NCBI GenBank assembly: GCA_039191605.1
Contig: JBCCXL010000003.1
Coordinates: forward strand, 62,001-126,000
Direction: 5' to 3'
From: JBCCXL01 sp039191605
Lineage (GTDB): Bacteria > Acidobacteriota > Thermoanaerobaculia > Multivoradales > JAHZIX01
Length of the DNA stretch: 64,000 nucleotides
The notes under the pieces were generated by a model. It was given only the letters and a program-made list of their open reading frames with translations. It did no database searches and was not told the DNA's origin. This document shows, in pieces, positions 26,721 to 34,886 of this stretch. Both the position numbers and the translations under genes were made by a program. Every line of letters begins with the position of its first letter. Position 1 is the stretch's first letter.

Positions 26721-28805
26721 ATGAATCCCACAGATCCCAAGCTGCGCCACTACGCTTACATGAAGCTGGCGCGGGATTTTGATCTCAAGTTCAAGAACCT
26801 GCTGCTCAACGGCCGTATCTCGAAGTGGTATAGCCAGATTGGGAACGAGGCGACCACCGTTGCTGCCGGGTTCGCCCTAGAGCGGGGGGATGTGCTCTGC
26901 TCCCTGCATCGGGACCTCGGCGCCATTTTGACGGTCTACCTCGACCCGGAGCGCACCTTTCCTGGACTGGGCCTAGGAGCGGGGGACTCTCAGCGGCCGG
27001 AGCCGGAATCGATCCTCCACCGCCTCGCCTGCCAGCTTCTGGGGCGAGATGCGGGCTTCTCCCGCGGCGTGGAGCGCTCCTTTCACTACGCTCACGTGGA
27101 TTCAGCAGCGGGGATCCACCACTTTGGGATGATCTCCCATCTCGGAGCGATGATTCCCGTGGCGGCGGGCTGTGCCTTTGCCCTCAAGCAGCAGGGCAGT
27201 GATCGGGTCGCGATCAACTTCATCGGCGACGGCGGAACCTCCACCGGGGATTTCCACGAAGGCCTCAACATGGCCGCGGTGTGGAAGCTGCCCCTGGTGC
27301 TGGTGGTGGAGAACAACCGCTACGCCTTCTCCACTCCGGTGTCTTCTCAATTCGCCTGCGAACGGCTGGCGGACCGCGGCGTTGGCTACGGAATCGCCGC
27401 GGAGCGGGTGGACGGCAACGATCCCGAAGCGGTGCACTCGGTGATCACCGAGGCGGTGGCGCGGGCCCGTCGAGGTCAAGGGCCCACTCTGGTGGAGGCG
27501 GTTCTCGGCCGCATGCGCGGTCACAGCGAGGGCGATGATTCCCTGAAGGTCGTGCCGGAAGAGGAGCTCGCGGGCTACATGGCCGAGGATCCGGTGCCCG
27601 CGACGGCGCAGCGGCTGCGGGACGCTGGCCTGCTGACGGCAGAATTCGAGGGTCGCCTGGACGAGCGCATCGAGGCGTTGGTGAATCGCACCATCGACGC
27701 CGCGATCGATGAGCCGGAACCAGACGCCGCGGTCGCTCGCCGGCCGATCTTCGCGCCGCTGCCGGAGGTCTTGGCAAAAGCCTCCTCGGCTTCCTCTGCT
27801 GAGGTTTTGGAGCCGGCTGAGGGTGGCGACAAAGCGGCGCTGAAGACCTATGTGGAAGCCATCCATCGCGCGCTTCAGGAAGAGATGGAGCGAGACGACT
27901 CGGTGGTGCTCATGGGGCAAGATATCGGCGTCTTCGAGGGCGCCTTCCGGGTCACCCGGGGGCTCCATCAGCGCTGGCCCGAGCGGGTGCTCGACACGCC
28001 CATCGCCGAGAGCGGAACGCTGGGCATTGCCGCCGGTTCCGCGCTGATGGGTTTCCGGCCGGTGGTGGAGATGCAATTTGCAGACTTCATTTCCTGTGGC
28101 TTCAACCAGCTGGTCAACGTCATCGCTAAGCTCTACTACCGGTGGGAGCTGCCTTGCCCCGTGGTGGTTCGACTCCCTTCCGGAGGCGGAGTGGGGGCGG
28201 GGCCCTTCCATTCCCAGAACCCAGAAGGCTGGTTTACCCATGTTCCCGGGCTGAAAGTGGTGTGTCCGGCCACGGCGCAGGACGCCCTCGGCTTGATGAA
28301 GGCGGCGATTCGAGACCCGAATCCGGTCCTTATCCTGGAGCACAAATTCCTCTATCGCCGAGTCAAGGAGGTCTTGCCGGAGGGAGATCACCTGGCGACG
28401 ATCGGCGAAGCGAGGGTGGCACGAGAGGGGGATGCGCTCAGCTTCATCGCCTATGGAGCCTCGGTTCCGATGGCCCAGGAGGCCGCCAGCGCGTTGGCGA
28501 AGGAAGGGGTGGAGGCCGAGGTGATCGACTTGAGAACCCTTGTTCCCTTCGACGAAGAGACCGTGCTCGCTTCGGTCAAGAAGACCTCTCGAGTCGTGGT
28601 GGTTCACGAGGATACCGTGACCAGCGGCTTCGGCGCAGAGATCGCTGCACGCATCGCCGAGAGGGCTTTTGCGTGGCTGGACGCTCCGGTGCGCCGGGTG
28701 GCATTCCCGGACTTTCCGGTGCCCTTCTCCAAGGGGTTAGAAAAAGAGCTGATACCGAACGTGGAGTCACTGCTCAGTGCTGCCCGGGACGTGCTCTCGT
28801 ACTGA
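26721..28805 (+). CDS. Fused alpha-beta 2-oxoacid dehydrogenase E1 component
   Basis: 694 residues in which the two subunits of a thiamine-diphosphate E1 (branched-chain 2-oxoacid or pyruvate type) are joined. The alpha part (about 1-350) contains the TPP/Mg motif GDGGTSTGDFHEGLN ending in VVENN, and MRGHSEGDD. The beta part (about 370-694) contains LMGQDIGVFEGAFRVTRGL, TPIAESGTLGIAAGSAL, EMQFADFI, the K-ion/TPP region LPSGGGVGAGPFHSQN and the C-terminal PFSKGLEKELIPN. It decarboxylates a 2-oxoacid and acylates the lipoyl group of E2. Natural fusions of this kind occur in several phyla. No E2 or E3 gene is adjacent, so substrate cannot be assigned. The gene stands alone. Confidence 0.93.
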   Translation: MNPTDPKLRHYAYMKLARDFDLKFKNLLLNGRISKWYSQIGNEATTVAAGFALERGDVLCSLHRDLGAILTVYLDPERTFPGLGLGAGDSQRPEPESILHRLACQLLGRDAGFSRGVERSFHYAHVDSAAGIHHFGMISHLGAMIPVAAGCAFALKQQGSDRVAINFIGDGGTSTGDFHEGLNMAAVWKLPLVLVVENNRYAFSTPVSSQFACERLADRGVGYGIAAERVDGNDPEAVHSVITEAVARARRGQGPTLVEAVLGRMRGHSEGDDSLKVVPEEELAGYMAEDPVPATAQRLRDAGLLTAEFEGRLDERIEALVNRTIDAAIDEPEPDAAVARRPIFAPLPEVLAKASSASSAEVLEPAEGGDKAALKTYVEAIHRALQEEMERDDSVVLMGQDIGVFEGAFRVTRGLHQRWPERVLDTPIAESGTLGIAAGSALMGFRPVVEMQFADFISCGFNQLVNVIAKLYYRWELPCPVVVRLPSGGGVGAGPFHSQNPEGWFTHVPGLKVVCPATAQDALGLMKAAIRDPNPVLILEHKFLYRRVKEVLPEGDHLATIGEARVAREGDALSFIAYGASVPMAQEAASALAKEGVEAEVIDLRTLVPFDEETVLASVKKTSRVVVVHEDTVTSGFGAEIAARIAERAFAWLDAPVRRVAFPDFPVPFSKGLEKELIPNVESLLSAARDVLSY

Positions 28806-29296
28806 GCTCCGATCCGGGGGCTTTCCGGCTCGTCTGCTCTGGCAGCCGCCGCAAGATCGGCGCAGGCGCGGTGGACTGGGAGCCTAGAGCGTCTAGAGCG
28901 TGAGGGGAAGAGATGCCTGGCGTAGGGGGGAAGGGGCACCGCCGCCGGTGGCGAGGGGTGAAATCGCTTGTTGAGAGGGCGATCCGAGGCCGTGATCGTC
29001 AAATCATTGCTTGATTTGATGCCTTTCTGCGAGAAATGGCTCTCTCGCAAAATGATATAGATGCCAGGCGTAGGTTTTGAACAACCCTCTCATGGCTTCT
29101 AATCAAGAAACAACAGTCAAAAGTTGTGAATTGGCGTACCCTCTAGGGTCCGCAAATTGCTCTCACGACCTCATCCCCCAGCGAACCCTCCGCTGCGTTT
29201 CTCCCTACGTGGTCTCCGCCGCGTAGTTTTCCGTTGAGCTTAGTTGATTGAGGAGGGCCGGCCATTGCCGGATGAACAGGAAGGAGCTCCTCTGGA
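28806..29296. other. Long non-coding stretch with hairpins and locally low GC
   Basis: 491 bases without a supported gene. From about 28990 to 29160 the sequence is clearly AT-richer than its surroundings. It holds three hairpins: tcaaatca/tgatttga (28999-29019), tgcgaga/tctcgca (29028-29049) and acaac/gttgt (29110-29127). A small palindrome accct-ct-agggt lies at 29138-29149. A near-identical 15-mer, gatgcc(t/a)ggcgtagg, occurs at 28912-28926 and 29060-29074. The ribosome site aaggag for the next gene is at 29281-29286. Confidence 0.6.
28912..29074 (+). repeat. Dispersed direct repeat gatgcc(t/a)ggcgtagg
   Basis: Copies at 28912-28926 and 29060-29074 match at 14 of 15 positions and lie 148 bases apart. 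They enclose the first two hairpins of the AT-rich patch. The nearby recombinase fragment makes an old recombination site conceivable, but no core-type site is proven. Confidence 0.5.
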
Positions 29297-29683
29297 ATGC
29301 AAACCCCAACACCCAACCCTGTGCAGGTGTATCTCGATAGCCTGCCGGCGCGTAACGAGCGAAATGCCCGCGAGGCTCTCTCTGTGCTTGCGGAAGTTGT
29401 CGAATGGGACCCGAACTCTCGCAATGGGTCCGTAAGCGCCCTCAGCGCCCCGTGGTGGACGCTGAGCGTCGATCAAGCGTTGCGAATTCAGGAAGATCTA
29501 GTGGAGGGGGAAGTGCTCTCCATCACGACCGGTGAGCCCCTGGCGCCCACCGCGGTGAATCGCTACCTTCAGGCGCTCAAAGGCGTTCTGCGTCAGTGCT
29601 GGCGACAGAAATTAATGCCGGACGACGCCTATCTGGAAGCCTCTGCCAAGCTGCGCACCCTGCCCCCCGGCAGCGTGCGCTAG
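29297..29683 (+). CDS. Truncated tyrosine recombinase: core-binding (SAM-like) domain only
   Basis: 128 residues with a good ribosome site (aaggag, 10 bases upstream). The sequence has the layout of the N-terminal phage-integrase SAM-like domain: NPVQVYLDSLP, a first helix with NAREALSVLAEVV, a tryptophan-rich turn PWWTLSVDQAL, then APTAVNRYLQALKGVLRQCWRQ and DDAYLEASAKL. In whole integrases the catalytic domain (R-H-R-Y residues) follows directly; here a stop codon comes exactly at the domain boundary, and the downstream 240 bases show no R-x-x-x-Y remnant in any frame I read. It is either a decayed integrase or a stand-alone DNA-binding domain. Confidence 0.65.
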   Translation: MQTPTPNPVQVYLDSLPARNERNAREALSVLAEVVEWDPNSRNGSVSALSAPWWTLSVDQALRIQEDLVEGEVLSITTGEPLAPTAVNRYLQALKGVLRQCWRQKLMPDDAYLEASAKLRTLPPGSVR

Positions 29684-29706
29684 GCCTTCTGGAGCTTTCC
29701 TCGCCG

Positions 29707-29733
29707 CTCTAGGGTGACCTGTTCACCCTGGAG
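29707..29733 (+). other. Strong 11-bp hairpin downstream of the recombinase fragment
   Basis: ctctagggtga-cctgt-tcaccctggag forms 11 pairs including one G-T wobble, with a 5-base loop, 24 bases after the stop of the recombinase-like gene. The left arm shares the 9-mer ctctagggt with 29141-29149, upstream of the same gene. There is no T-run, so intrinsic termination is uncertain. Confidence 0.6.
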
Positions 29734-29737
29734 CCCT

Positions 29738-29759
29738 GGGCTCATTGCGTGATGAGCCC
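29738..29759 (+). other. Perfect 8-bp hairpin next to the previous one
   Basis: gggctcat-tgcgtg-atgagccc is a perfect inverted repeat with 8-base arms and a 6-base loop, only 4 bases after the hairpin at 29707-29733. The pair could be a structured RNA end, a protein-binding site or an old recombination site. Confidence 0.6.
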
Positions 29760-29925
29760 CCCGGAGTCATCTTCCGCTCCTCTGTCTATTTCTGGCCCAA
29801 GAACGGTGAGCCCCACGTACGGCGGCTGCCGTCACCCCAACTCCTGCCGGTCCATAGGAAGTCGGCTGGACAGAGAGGCGGCTCAACAGGGCGTCGACTG
29901 GATAGGGCGCTGAATCGGCAGGGGT

Positions 29926-30903
29926 TCAAACTCGATAGGAGGTGGCTTCCGGATGATCCCGCAGCCACCGAACCATCTCTCCCAGCCCCTCGGCAAAGGT
30001 ATGGCTCGGCTTCCAGTCTAGAACCGAGCGAACTTTGTCATTCTGGGCTAGCAGGCGCTGTACTTCCGCGGCGGTGGGCCGCAGCCGTTCGTGATCTTGG
30101 TGGATGGTGAGCTTCTTGCCGAGGTGCTCGCCGACCAGGCGCACGACATCGGTGATGCTGTAGTCCGTTCCGCTGCCGACGTTGAAGATCGGGTTGTCGG
30201 CCCTGGGCCAGTGGATCAATCGCTCGTAGAAGGCGGCGAGATCTTTGACGAAGAGAAAGTCTCGGCGAGTATCCGTTGCGCCGAGATGGAGCACGTCCCC
30301 CCGCAGCGCCTGCTGCACGATGACCGGAATGACCGCCCGCAGTGATTGGCGGGGCCCAAAGGTGTTGAAGGGGCGGACGATGACCGCGTCGACCTCGGGG
30401 TAGGACTTCAGGTATGCGTAGACGAAGCGCTCCGCCGCGACCTTCGACGCCGCATAGGGCGAGCAGGGCAGGAGCGGGGCTTCCTCGCCGATGGGGATCT
30501 GGGGATTGTTGCCGAAGACTTCGCTGGTGGAGGCGAAGACCAGGCGTGTTCCGGGGCGTCGGCGCATCGCTTCGAGAAAGTGCAGCGTGCCTTCCGCATT
30601 GGTCTCGAAGTAGCTGCGGGGGGCGAGGAAGGAATGGGGCACGCTGACCACCGCGGCGAGGTGAAAGCAGCAGGTCAGGCCATCGAGAAAGCGCTCTACC
30701 TCTCCGGCGTCTCGAACGTCCGAGGGAACGATTTCCAGTCGGGAGCCAAGCTCTACGGGAATGTGCTTCAGGTGCCCCACGTCCCCATGGGAGCTATAGC
30801 GAATCATCGCCCGCACCCGATAGCCGGCGCCCAGCAGGTGCTCGACCAAATGACTGCCGATGAAGCCACCGGCACCCGTCACTCCGATCAGGGTCTCACT
30901 CAT
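29926..30903 (-). CDS. Nucleotide-sugar 4,6-dehydratase/epimerase (extended SDR, possibly LegB-like)
   Basis: About 325 residues from ATG 30903, preferred over GTG 30909 because gagg lies 8 bases before it. The NAD motif is GVTGAGGFIGSHLVEHLL; the catalytic region has the serine/threonine in FASTSEVFGNN and Y-x-x-x-K in SPYAASKVAAERF. Other family features are RPFNTFGPRQ and RDFLFVKDLAAFY. The segment GYRVRAMIRYSSHGDVGHL resembles NAD-dependent 4,6-dehydratases such as LegB, which act on UDP-amino sugars for surface glycans, but GDP-mannose or UDP-glucose enzymes are also possible. No glycosyltransferase is adjacent. Divergent to hrpB. Confidence 0.85.
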   Translation of the reverse strand: MSETLIGVTGAGGFIGSHLVEHLLGAGYRVRAMIRYSSHGDVGHLKHIPVELGSRLEIVPSDVRDAGEVERFLDGLTCCFHLAAVVSVPHSFLAPRSYFETNAEGTLHFLEAMRRRPGTRLVFASTSEVFGNNPQIPIGEEAPLLPCSPYAASKVAAERFVYAYLKSYPEVDAVIVRPFNTFGPRQSLRAVIPVIVQQALRGDVLHLGATDTRRDFLFVKDLAAFYERLIHWPRADNPIFNVGSGTDYSITDVVRLVGEHLGKKLTIHQDHERLRPTAAEVQRLLAQNDKVRSVLDWKPSHTFAEGLGEMVRWLRDHPEATSYRV

Positions 30904-31230
30904 CTCCACAATTCCTCACCGCCCGTCGCGGGGCTGGGTTTCATCCACCAGGGAGGCCTGAGCCCTCTCAAGGTTCATCCAACGTTGGACCGATGGTAGC
31001 AGCGCTGCGGCGCGCTGCCGATGCCCTGTCGAACCTATTCGATGCTCTCCCGCGGCGAGGCCGGAACGTCTTTGGCGCAGGCAATGAAGGCGGAAGCTGG
31101 CGGTATCCCTCGTCGTCATCCTTCGAAGAGAGTCCCCGCAGCCCTCTTCCTGCGGTACTCCTCCTTACAGCACCTCTGCTTGCGGCACCCCTTCTTGCAG
31201 TGCTGGGCCGCGGGCGGGTAGCCTGCCTCG
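30904..31230. other. Divergent intergenic region, SDR and hrpB
   Basis: 327 bases between divergent genes, expected to hold both promoters. Around 31140-31205 there is a very degenerate repeat with alternating cttgcgg/cacc-like segments. I see no small gene with a ribosome site or conserved features. Confidence 0.45.
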
Positions 31231-33921
31231 GTGACCTCTTCACCCGACCTCTCCGCTCCTTCGACCGGTGAACGCTGGATTCCTCGCGGGCCCAGCCTTC
31301 CGGTGGATGCGCTGCTGCCGGAATTGACGCGAAGCCTGCGGAATGAGGGGGCCGCCGTGCTGGTGGCGGAGACGGGGGCCGGAAAGACCACCCGGGTGCC
31401 GCCGGCGCTGCTCGCCCAAGGAGTGATCGGCCAGGGACAGGTCGTGATGCTCGAGCCGCGGCGCTTGGCGGCGCGGGCCGCGGCGCAGCGCATGGCCGAG
31501 GAGCTGGAGTGCGAGCTGGGGGGCGCGGTGGGGTATCAGGTGCGCTTCGATCGGCGGGCTAGCGAGCACACTCGGATCCTGGTGGTCACGGAAGGAATCT
31601 TGTTGCGCAAGCTTCAGGAAGACCCTTTTCTCGACGGGGTCGAGGCGCTGATTTTCGATGAGTTCCACGGTCGCAGCCTGACCCAGGATCTGGTGTTCGC
31701 CATGGCCCGCCAGGTGCAGCGGGAGGTGCGCGAAGATCTGAAGCTCTTGGCGATGAGCGCGACCCTGGATGCAGCGCCGGTGGCCGACTTCTTAGGAGGG
31801 GCACCGATTCATCGCAGCGCGGGACGCACCTACCCCGTGGATATTCAATACCGCCCTTCCGGCGGCGTCGGAGATGGGCTACGCCTCGAAGAGCGGGTAG
31901 CGAAAGCCGTTTCGGAGGCTTTGGAAGCCTGCTCGGGGAGCGTGCTGGCCTTTCTCCCCGGCGTCGGCGAGATTCGGCGCACCGCGGACATCTTGAGCCC
32001 GCGGCTGATTCGCCAGGGGCTCGCGGTGCAGCAGCTTTTCGGCGATTTGCCGCTAGATCAGCAGCGGGAGGTGCTGCGCCCCGGCTCCCGTCGCCGGGTG
32101 GTCTTGGCGACCAACGTCGCGGAATCCTCGGTCACCGTCGCCGGGGTCGAGGCGGTGGTGGATTGCGGTCTGGAGAAGCGTCTGCGCCAAGATCCCGCCG
32201 TGGGGCTGGAGCGCTTGGAAACCGGGCGAATCGATCGCGCCTCGGCGGATCAGCGATCCGGCCGGGCCGGGCGCCAGGGGCCCGGCGTGGCCTACCGGCT
32301 GTGGAGCGAGCACGAGCATCGCGGGCTAGCGGCAACCCAGGAGGCGGAGATTCACCGCCTCGATCTCTCCTCGGCTTTGCTTCAGCTCTCCTTGTGGGGA
32401 GAGGGAGACGGGGACGAATTTCGCTGGTACGAGCCGCCTCCGCCGGCTTCCCTAAGGCGCTCTCGGCAGCTGCTGTTGGACCTCGGTGCTCTCCAGCTGG
32501 AGTCCGGGGGGCGCAGTGTTTTGACGCCCATCGGCCGAAAGCTTGCCGCTTTGCCCGTTGCGCCTCGCCTCGGTCGCTTGCTGGTAGAGATGGCGAGGCT
32601 GGGGCATGGGGAGAGCGGAGCGCGGGTCGCCGCCCTGCTTTCCGAGCGTTCCCCGTTCTCTCGTCTAGCCCCCGGCACTCCGGCGCCGCCGCACACCGAC
32701 TGTGACCTGGCGGACCGTGAGGAATGGCTCGCTGCAGGAGATCTGCGCTCCGGCTCCACACCTTTCGGAGATCTTCATCGTGGAGCTGCCCACCACGTTC
32801 GGCGAGTCACCCAGCAGCTCTCGTCTTTGGCTCAGCGGACGTTGAAGAAAGCAAAGGCAGGGGGATTAGAGCAGCCGAGGGCAGACGATGCCCGGACGTC
32901 CCCACTGCCTTTGAACCCTCCACTAGAAGCTCGATTGGCGCTCCGTCGCGCGCTGCTGGCGACCTATCCAGATCGCCTCGCGCGGCGCCGGCCGGGGGAT
33001 CCAGAGCGGGCGGTGATGGTCGGTGGACGGGGCCTGCGCTTGGCCGCGGAGTGTGCGGTGCGGCGCGGGGAGCTCTTCGTCGCGGTTCACGCCGCCGCGG
33101 GTCGGCGGGGCGCCCAGGGGGAGCTGTGGGTGCGCAGCGCCAGCGCGGTGGAGGCCGAGTGGCTGGAGGAGGCCCCCTTCAGTCGCTGGCTGGAGGAGTC
33201 GGTGGAGGTGGAGATCGAGGCGGAAAGCGGCCGGGTCGTCGCAACCCGCCGCCGCCGTTTTCGCGGCCTGGTGCTGGAAGAAGCTCGGCAACCGGCTTCC
33301 GCGGCTCAAGCGGCGGCGGCGCTGGCCTCCGCGGCGGCGGCCGATCTGCAGCGCGCTTTGCCCCGGGAGGATGAAGCCTTCGAGGGCTTCCTCGCCCGTC
33401 TGCGGTGGCTCGCTGCCGAAAGGCCGGAGCTCGAGCTCCCGACCTTCGATGAGCGGCAGCTCGCGGCGCTTCTACCGGCCTTGGCGGCGGGCTGTCGATC
33501 CTTCGCCGATTTGCGCAAGGCTCCGTGGCTCGATGTGCTTCGCGGGTCACTCTCCCATCGACAGCTCGACGCCCTGGAGCGCGAAGCTCCGGAGCGGCTC
33601 CAGGTGCCCAGCGGCAGCCGGATTCGCCTGCGCTATGAAGAGGAAGGGCCGCCGATCCTCGCGGCCCGCATTCAGGAGCTCTTCGGGTTGGCGCAAACCC
33701 CCCGTCTCGCCGCAGGGCGCGTTCCGGTGCTGCTCCATCTCCTGGCCCCCAACCACCGCCCGCAGCAGGTCACCCGTGACCTCGCCAGCTTCTGGGCCAA
33801 TACCTATCCTGAGGTGCGCAAGGAGCTAGCCGGTCGCTACCCCAAGCACGCTTGGCCGGTAGACCCCCTCAGCGCTTCGCCCGAGCGCCGACCGCGGCGG
33901 CGCGGGCCGCGGCGAGGGTAG
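31231..33921 (+). CDS. hrpB: ATP-dependent RNA helicase HrpB
   Basis: DEAH/DExH-family helicase, 896 residues, near the usual size of about 820-850. Motifs in order: Walker A AETGAGKTTRVP (residue about 47), motif Ia LEPRRLAARA, Walker B as the HrpB-type DEFH (IFDEFHGRSL), SAT in LAMSATLD, motif V TNVAESSVTV and motif VI QRSGRAGRQGPG. The C-terminal HrpB-specific domain includes SGSRIRLRYEEEGPPILAARIQELFG and ends in NTYPEVRKELAGRYPKHAWP with an Arg-rich tail. Start is GTG 31231 without a strong ribosome site. HrpB is a widespread but poorly understood helicase. Its 3' end overlaps the opposite-strand small gene by 53 bases. Confidence 0.95.
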   Translation: MTSSPDLSAPSTGERWIPRGPSLPVDALLPELTRSLRNEGAAVLVAETGAGKTTRVPPALLAQGVIGQGQVVMLEPRRLAARAAAQRMAEELECELGGAVGYQVRFDRRASEHTRILVVTEGILLRKLQEDPFLDGVEALIFDEFHGRSLTQDLVFAMARQVQREVREDLKLLAMSATLDAAPVADFLGGAPIHRSAGRTYPVDIQYRPSGGVGDGLRLEERVAKAVSEALEACSGSVLAFLPGVGEIRRTADILSPRLIRQGLAVQQLFGDLPLDQQREVLRPGSRRRVVLATNVAESSVTVAGVEAVVDCGLEKRLRQDPAVGLERLETGRIDRASADQRSGRAGRQGPGVAYRLWSEHEHRGLAATQEAEIHRLDLSSALLQLSLWGEGDGDEFRWYEPPPPASLRRSRQLLLDLGALQLESGGRSVLTPIGRKLAALPVAPRLGRLLVEMARLGHGESGARVAALLSERSPFSRLAPGTPAPPHTDCDLADREEWLAAGDLRSGSTPFGDLHRGAAHHVRRVTQQLSSLAQRTLKKAKAGGLEQPRADDARTSPLPLNPPLEARLALRRALLATYPDRLARRRPGDPERAVMVGGRGLRLAAECAVRRGELFVAVHAAAGRRGAQGELWVRSASAVEAEWLEEAPFSRWLEESVEVEIEAESGRVVATRRRRFRGLVLEEARQPASAAQAAAALASAAAADLQRALPREDEAFEGFLARLRWLAAERPELELPTFDERQLAALLPALAAGCRSFADLRKAPWLDVLRGSLSHRQLDALEREAPERLQVPSGSRIRLRYEEEGPPILAARIQELFGLAQTPRLAAGRVPVLLHLLAPNHRPQQVTRDLASFWANTYPEVRKELAGRYPKHAWPVDPLSASPERRPRRRGPRRG

Positions 33922-34228
33922 TGCTGCCGAGGATCTGCACCAATTGCTCGCGGGCGAAATCCGGCAGCTCGTCGAGGTTGAGGTATTTTTGCGCCGCCTT
34001 CTGGGCGGCGTCTGGTAATCCAGCTTTGTAATACAGGGAGACGACGCTGACCGCGGAGATGCCGAGGGTTCTCACCTTCTTCGGGGAGAGGTCCGCCACC
34101 GCCCTCTCCTCTTCCTGAGCCGCCCTGCGATAGGCGTCGTGGGCCTGGTTCGGGTGGCCATTGAGAACCGCCGCTTCAGCGTCTGCCGCGAAGCGCTCGC
34201 TCTTTTGGTGATGTTCGGTCCAACTCAT
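33869..34228 (-). CDS. Small conserved helical protein of unknown function
   Basis: 119 residues, no signal peptide. It is all-helical in appearance with a TPR-like pattern: HHQKSERFAADAEAAVLNG, AHDAYRRAAQEEERAVADL, then RTLGISAVSVVSLYYKAG and DAAQKAAQKYLNL. The text resembles a conserved small family that, as far as I recall, pairs with the protein encoded just upstream (34232-34777). The two genes are separated by 3 bases and must be co-transcribed. The last 53 bases lie antisense to the 3' end of hrpB, and the C-terminal Ala/Arg tail (AAARAAAVGARAKR) is the part read from the overlap. Confidence 0.75.
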   Translation of the reverse strand: MSWTEHHQKSERFAADAEAAVLNGHPNQAHDAYRRAAQEEERAVADLSPKKVRTLGISAVSVVSLYYKAGLPDAAQKAAQKYLNLDELPDFAREQLVQILGSTTLAAARAAAVGARAKR

Positions 34229-34231
34229 CGC

Positions 34232-34777
34232 TCAATCCAGTCGGGAGATCAAGATTAGCTTCGCATCAAATCCTACCACGCCGGCCAGTGCCGGAAGCTG
34301 GCTTTGTCCGCGGGCCGCCTGGGCGAGCTTCTGCTCCAGGCGACGGCGCACCGCGGAGTCCGGGGCGCGGTCGAGTCCGGAGATCTCTAGTCGATAGCAG
34401 TTCTCGAAGTCTTCGAGAGCCGTTCCGGCGGGGGCAAGGTAGTAGTCGGCGCCGGTGAGGGTCTCCGCTCGGCCGATGGCTACCAGGCCGGAGATCAGCT
34501 CGACCGCCGCCAGGATCACGGCGTAGGCGGCGGCCTCGGTGGTGTCGATCTCGTTGGCCCACGCCGCCAGCGTCCGCTCGTCGCTGCGCGGCCAACGCAC
34601 TAGCACTTCCGAGGCGAGATCCCACTCGTCCTCGGTCTCGAGGCGCAGCAGGATCGGGGACCTATGGTGCCGATCGAAGCATACACAGGCTGCCTCTCGG
34701 TAGCTGGCCGCCAGGGCTGGCGTCAGGCCGGGGTGGCGCTGGTGCAGGTCGTGGAGGGCGAGCCTCGGCTTCTTCAA
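34232..34777 (-). CDS. Conserved protein of unknown function, partner of the small helical protein
   Basis: 181 residues from TTG 34777; no ATG is available near the conserved start (KKPRLALHDLHQRHPGLTP). Recognisable conserved-looking segments are CFDRHHRSP, RWPRSDERTLAAWANEIDTTEAAAY, ETLTGADYYLAP, and DFENCYRLEISGLDR near residue 130. I do not recognise a biochemical function. It is soluble with no zinc or nucleotide motif. Gene order (this protein, then the 119-residue helical one, 3 bases apart) suggests a two-protein complex, in the manner of effector and chaperone or toxin and antitoxin pairs, but nothing in the sequence decides this. Confidence 0.75.
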   Translation of the reverse strand: MKKPRLALHDLHQRHPGLTPALAASYREAACVCFDRHHRSPILLRLETEDEWDLASEVLVRWPRSDERTLAAWANEIDTTEAAAYAVILAAVELISGLVAIGRAETLTGADYYLAPAGTALEDFENCYRLEISGLDRAPDSAVRRRLEQKLAQAARGQSQLPALAGVVGFDAKLILISRLD

Positions 34778-34886
34778 CAGGGCAGAGGGGCGGAACGGCC
34801 CGGAAAGGCAAGAGGGTGAAGAGGAGGCAAAGCTGCTGGGACTGGTCTATTGGGGCTGTCGCCGAAGGCAGGCCCGAAGGCCGGCC

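Noticed and set aside
28806..29296. tRNA or CRISPR-like content in the long gap
   Set aside because: No cloverleaf with a T-loop (ggttcga-type) and no evenly spaced repeats with spacers were seen; the hairpins are few and different from each other.
31026..31230. Degenerate repeat upstream of hrpB
   Set aside because: Units share only scattered cttgcgg/cacc words; the match is too weak to count as a tandem array.
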